Shown here: in pieces, positions 61,819 to 64,000 of the stretch | How the letters are laid out: each line of letters starts with the position of its first letter | How positions within the stretch are numbered: position 1 is the first letter of the stretch | DNA from: CAVZCK01 sp963798805 | Lineage (GTDB): Bacteria > Pseudomonadota > Alphaproteobacteria > Rhizobiales > Rhodomicrobiaceae | Reading direction: 5' to 3' | DNA: 64,000 bases | Assembly (NCBI GenBank): GCA_963798805.1 | Contig: CAWCVC010000011.1 | Span: 434,001 to 498,000, forward strand | Notes under the pieces: model-generated | Told to the model about the DNA's origin: nothing | Database searches by the model: none | What the model saw: the letters and a program-made list of their open reading frames with translations, nothing else | Made by a program: the position numbers and the translations under genes

Positions 61819-62142
61819 ATGCTGGACCCCCATGACATGCTTTTCAGAACGCTCGCCGATCCGACCCGTCGGGCGATCTTCGAGCGGCTCTGCCGCGACG
61901 GAGAGCAGACGGTCGGCGCTCTGACGGCTCGGGCCGGAGTCTCGCAACCGGCCGTCTCAAAGCATCTCGGGGTCCTGAAGCAGGCCGGGCTGGTGCGAGA
62001 CCGCCACGAAGGTCGGCAGACGCACTATAGCGCGCAGCTCGGCGCCTTGGCTCCGCTGATCGACTGGACAAGCCAAATGGCCGGCTTCTGGCAAAGCCGG
62101 TTCGACCACCTCGAGGATCTGCTCAAAAGGATGGACCAATGA
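61819..62142 (+). CDS. ArsR-family repressor
   Basis: This 107-residue protein has the short ArsR winged-helix layout (LFRTLADPTRRAIFERLCRDGEQTVGALTARAGVSQPAVSKHLGVLKQAGLVRDRHEGRQTHY). It ends in a C-terminal helix (WTSQMAGFWQSRFDHLEDLLKRM). It has no cysteine pair for metal sensing and matches the non-metal SdpR-like members that precede AHSA1-type genes. The ATG at 61819 is preferred to a TTG at 61810 that lies within the operator. The stop overlaps the next start as ATGA. Confidence 0.92.
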   Translation: MLDPHDMLFRTLADPTRRAIFERLCRDGEQTVGALTARAGVSQPAVSKHLGVLKQAGLVRDRHEGRQTHYSAQLGALAPLIDWTSQMAGFWQSRFDHLEDLLKRMDQ

Positions 62143-62549
62143 ACGAAACGGCGCCCGAAACGCTCTCCGTCGTTGTCGAACGGGACATACCCTTTCCGCC
62201 GGAAAAGATCTGGCGCGCGCTTACGCAATCACACCTGATCGAGGAGTGGCTGATGAAAAACGATTTCAAGCCAGACCAGGGGCACCATTTCAATCTTAGC
62301 GCAGACTGGGGCGCTGTCGACTGTCGGGTCCAAACAATCGAGCCTACCAAGACGCTAACTTACACGTGGGATACCAAGGATCTGAGGAGTGTCGTCACGT
62401 GGACGCTCACCCCAACGAGCACCGGGACCCGCCTGCGCATGGAGCAGTCGGGTTTCCGGCCGGATCAGCAGCAATATTACCGGGGCGCCAAAGCCGGGTG
62501 GCAGCGGTTCTTTGCGAAGCTGGAGCAGGTCCTGGCGCGGATTGATTGA
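62139..62549 (+). CDS. SRPBCC/AHSA1-domain protein
   Basis: This 136-residue protein has the START-like SRPBCC fold of AHSA1-type proteins: VERDIPFPPEKIWRALTQSHLIEEWLM, TLTYTWDTKDLRSVVTWTLTPT, and the long C-terminal helix GAKAGWQRFFAKLEQVL. The fold encloses a hydrophobic ligand pocket. Pairs of ArsR and AHSA1 genes are common in soil bacteria, with the ArsR controlling the pair. The start overlaps the ArsR stop by four bases. The ligand is unknown. Confidence 0.9.
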   Translation: MNETAPETLSVVVERDIPFPPEKIWRALTQSHLIEEWLMKNDFKPDQGHHFNLSADWGAVDCRVQTIEPTKTLTYTWDTKDLRSVVTWTLTPTSTGTRLRMEQSGFRPDQQQYYRGAKAGWQRFFAKLEQVLARID

Positions 62550-62625
62550 CGCCTGCCGGCACAATTCAAAGCCACGCCCCGTTTATAGAGAGGCACACAC
62601 CGCGAACGACAACGGAGGAATACCA

Positions 62626-63018
62626 ATGAAGATCAAATTGACCAGCGTGTATGTGGACGATCAGGAAAAGGCTCTGCGCTTTTACACCGACGTGCTGGGC
62701 TTTACCAAGAAGGCCGACTTCAGCAACGGGCCTTTTCGCTGGCTGACCGTGGCCTCACCCGACGAGGCGGACGGAACCGAGCTGCAACTCGCGCTCAACG
62801 ACAACCCGGCGGCCAAGGCCTACCAGCAAGCCATATTCCAGCAGCACCAGCCCGCGGTCATGTTCTTCACCGACGACGTCAATAGCGACTACGAGCGCAT
62901 CAAAGCACGCGGCGGCGAGTTCGCCATGCCGCCGACCAAGGTCACCGGCTCGACCATCGCCCAGCTGAACGACACCTGCGGCAACCTCATTCAAATCACC
63001 CAGCTGGCGCGCTGGTAA
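62626..63018 (+). CDS. VOC-superfamily (glyoxalase-like) protein
   Basis: This 130-residue protein starts behind CGGAGGAA. It has the paired beta-alpha-beta-beta-beta units of the vicinal oxygen chelate fold: LTSVYVDDQEKALRFYTDVLGF in the first half, AVMFFTDDVNSDYERIKARGGEF in the second, and DTCGNLIQITQL at the end. Small VOC proteins include glyoxalase-like enzymes and antibiotic-binding proteins; the specific function is unknown. It lies 76 bp after the AHSA1 gene in the same direction. Confidence 0.9.
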   Translation: MKIKLTSVYVDDQEKALRFYTDVLGFTKKADFSNGPFRWLTVASPDEADGTELQLALNDNPAAKAYQQAIFQQHQPAVMFFTDDVNSDYERIKARGGEFAMPPTKVTGSTIAQLNDTCGNLIQITQLARW

Positions 63019-63040
63019 GGGTATCTGCTGATTGAAAGCA

Positions 63041-63487
63041 ATGGCCAACAAGACGTCGAAGAAGTCGGCGGAGGTCGCAAAGAAGGCCGCCACGAAGCCG
63101 CTCGATGCGAAGGCGGCCGAGCCGCGCAAGACGGCGCCGAAGTCGCAGTCCGGCAAGGTCACCCTCCTCTCAGGCGGCAACCCTCAGATCGCCAAGGGCG
63201 ACGGCGACGCCCCGGTGCGGGCGTACATCGCGACCATGCCTGGCTGGAAAAGCGACGTCGGGCGCCGCCTCGACGCGCTCATCGTGCGTACCGTCCCCGG
63301 CGTGCGCAAGGCCGTCAAATGGAACTCGCCCTTCTATGGCATCGAGGGCCAGGGTTGGTTCCTCAGCTTTCATTGCTTCGCGAGGTACGTCAAAGTGGCG
63401 TTCTTCCGCGGCGCATCGCTGCGTCCTGTCCCGCCCGGCGCGTCCAAGCACAAGGACGTGCGCTACCTCGATATCCGTGAGGACTGA
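63041..63487 (+). CDS. DUF1801-domain protein, frameshifted at the C-terminus
   Basis: This 148-residue product begins with a Lys/Ala-rich tail-like segment (about 40 residues). A DUF1801 (YdhG-like) domain follows: PVRAYIATMPGWKSDVGRRLDALI, VKWNSPFYGIEGQGWFLSFHCFARYVKVAFF and HKDVRYLDIRED. The frame then stops, but the next frame continues with ELDEAQLAAWLKQASLLPGERM and ends at 63554, exactly the family's usual ending. A two-base loss or one-base gain near 63480 explains this. Most of the domain is intact. Function is unknown, although an iron-related fold has been suggested for this group. Confidence 0.8.
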   Translation: MANKTSKKSAEVAKKAATKPLDAKAAEPRKTAPKSQSGKVTLLSGGNPQIAKGDGDAPVRAYIATMPGWKSDVGRRLDALIVRTVPGVRKAVKWNSPFYGIEGQGWFLSFHCFARYVKVAFFRGASLRPVPPGASKHKDVRYLDIRED

Positions 63488-63599
63488 GCTCGATGAAGCT
63501 CAGCTCGCCGCCTGGTTGAAGCAAGCGAGCCTTTTGCCCGGCGAACGGATGTGAGCGGGAAATAGCGAGGTGCGTGCGTGACGTGAGCGGATTCCAGTT

Positions 63600-63682
63600 C
63601 GTAGGATGGGTTGAGCGCAGCGAAACCCATCTTCTGATCCGCGGCAAAGTGATGGGTTTCGCTGCGCTCAACCCATCCTACG
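63600..63682. repeat. Perfect 32-bp inverted repeat (REP-like hairpin)
   Basis: The arm at 63600-63631 (starting CGTAGGATGGGTTGAGCGCA) is exactly complementary to the arm at 63651-63682, with a 19-nt loop. It would form an extremely stable hairpin in DNA or RNA. The element lies between the frameshifted DUF1801 gene and the DUF3224 gene. I recall close variants dispersed in many proteobacterial genomes, which suggests a mobile palindromic repeat. Confidence 0.85.
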
Positions 63683-63740
63683 GGCTGCACCATCGAATCA
63701 TGCCATTACGCGGCAGCACTATTGCGAAAGGAGAGTGCAA

Positions 63741-64000
63741 ATGAATGACCGGAACTCTGTTCATCCGATCGGGCAATCTCAGACGAGGCCGTCCACGCGG
63801 GCAACGGCTAAAGCGAAGATTACCGTTCAGAACTCTGAGGCCAAGCCGTACGACCAAACCGCGAGCCCCGCATTGGTGGAGATCCGTCTAACCGAAACGT
63901 TCAGCGGAGATATCGAAGGCGTATCACCGGTCCGGGCTTTACAAGTTCTACGCGACGATAAATCCGCCTGCCTTGTCAGCATACAGCGATTCCGCGGAAA
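63741..64000 (+). CDS. DUF3224-domain protein, partial
   Basis: The frame starts at an ATG behind AAAGGAG and runs past the window end; 86 codons are visible. After a polar N-terminus of about 30 residues the sequence reads SPALVEIRLTETFSGDIEG and SVIQRF-like SIQRFRG, the pattern of DUF3224 (allene-oxide-cyclase-like barrel) proteins. Function is unknown. It lies downstream of the palindromic repeat and may belong to the ArsR-led cluster. Confidence 0.75.
   Translation, partial: MNDRNSVHPIGQSQTRPSTRATAKAKITVQNSEAKPYDQTASPALVEIRLTETFSGDIEGVSPVRALQVLRDDKSACLVSIQRFRG

Noticed and set aside
63463..63693. Leftward frame spanning the 32-bp inverted repeat
   Set aside because: The frame exists only because the palindrome is open in several frames; there is no family similarity.
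1..64000. tRNA, rRNA, riboswitch, CRISPR array, integrase or intact insertion sequence
   Set aside because: No matching motif, cloverleaf, repeat-spacer array or transposase was found on reading both strands.

Overview
The window looks like a chromosomal segment of a high-GC alphaproteobacterium, probably of the order Hyphomicrobiales. The reasons are a one-step (C4) 5-aminolevulinate synthase, a LigD with phosphoesterase-ligase-polymerase order paired with Ku, several binding-protein-dependent sugar and polyamine-type ABC loci, and the style of the intergenic palindromes. The genus cannot be fixed from the sequence. No rRNA, tRNA, CRISPR array, phage or intact insertion sequence was recognised.

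Layout. 1-2.5 kb: end of a molybdenum-hydroxylase FAD subunit, a zinc dehydrogenase and an IclR regulator. 2.6-8.8 kb: a BLUF blue-light sensor, a GFA-fold enzyme, hemA with a perfect FNR-type box upstream, small or decayed genes, a Crp/Fnr regulator and a LuxR-type regulator. 9-16.3 kb: an orphan B12-type radical SAM protein whose 3' end overlaps a convergent cyclase-AAA-TPR regulator, then a membrane patatin phospholipase. 16.9-24.9 kb: a GntR-led operon with a sugar ABC transporter, an aldo/keto reductase and a sugar-lactone hydrolase, which fits oxidative L-fucose-like catabolism. 24.9-31.5 kb: a HlyD/FtsX-type ABC exporter, a Met/His-rich secreted protein, a second Crp/Fnr regulator, a remnant of a metal P-type ATPase, an ArsR-rhodanese regulator and a sterol-desaturase-type oxygenase. 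31.7-36.2 kb: a Pot-type ABC operon. 36.3-48.5 kb: a LacI-centred divergon with two sugar-acid dehydratases leftward, and an ABC transporter, SDR, zinc dehydrogenase, PfkB kinase and LacD-like aldolase rightward. 48.7-54.6 kb: an NHEJ operon (LigD, Ku, BRCT-TPR protein, hydrolase, ExoIII-type nuclease). 54.7-64 kb: a secreted TPR protein, a PNPOx-like protein, a hydrolase-glycosyltransferase fusion with TetR and an MddA-like methyltransferase, then an ArsR-led stress cluster and a partial DUF3224 gene.

How it fits together. Most of the window is solute uptake and sugar oxidation; genes inside the operons are tightly packed with ATGA or GTGA overlaps. Several regulators have a visible palindrome at the expected promoter (IclR, LacI, ArsR twice, TetR, Crp/Fnr type). 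A bipartite palindromic repeat of about 100 bp occurs three times, each time inside or at the end of an ABC operon. The best candidates for undescribed biology are the LacI divergon, whose kinase resembles sulfofructose kinase YihV but which lacks an isomerase, and the BRCT-TPR protein translationally coupled to Ku.
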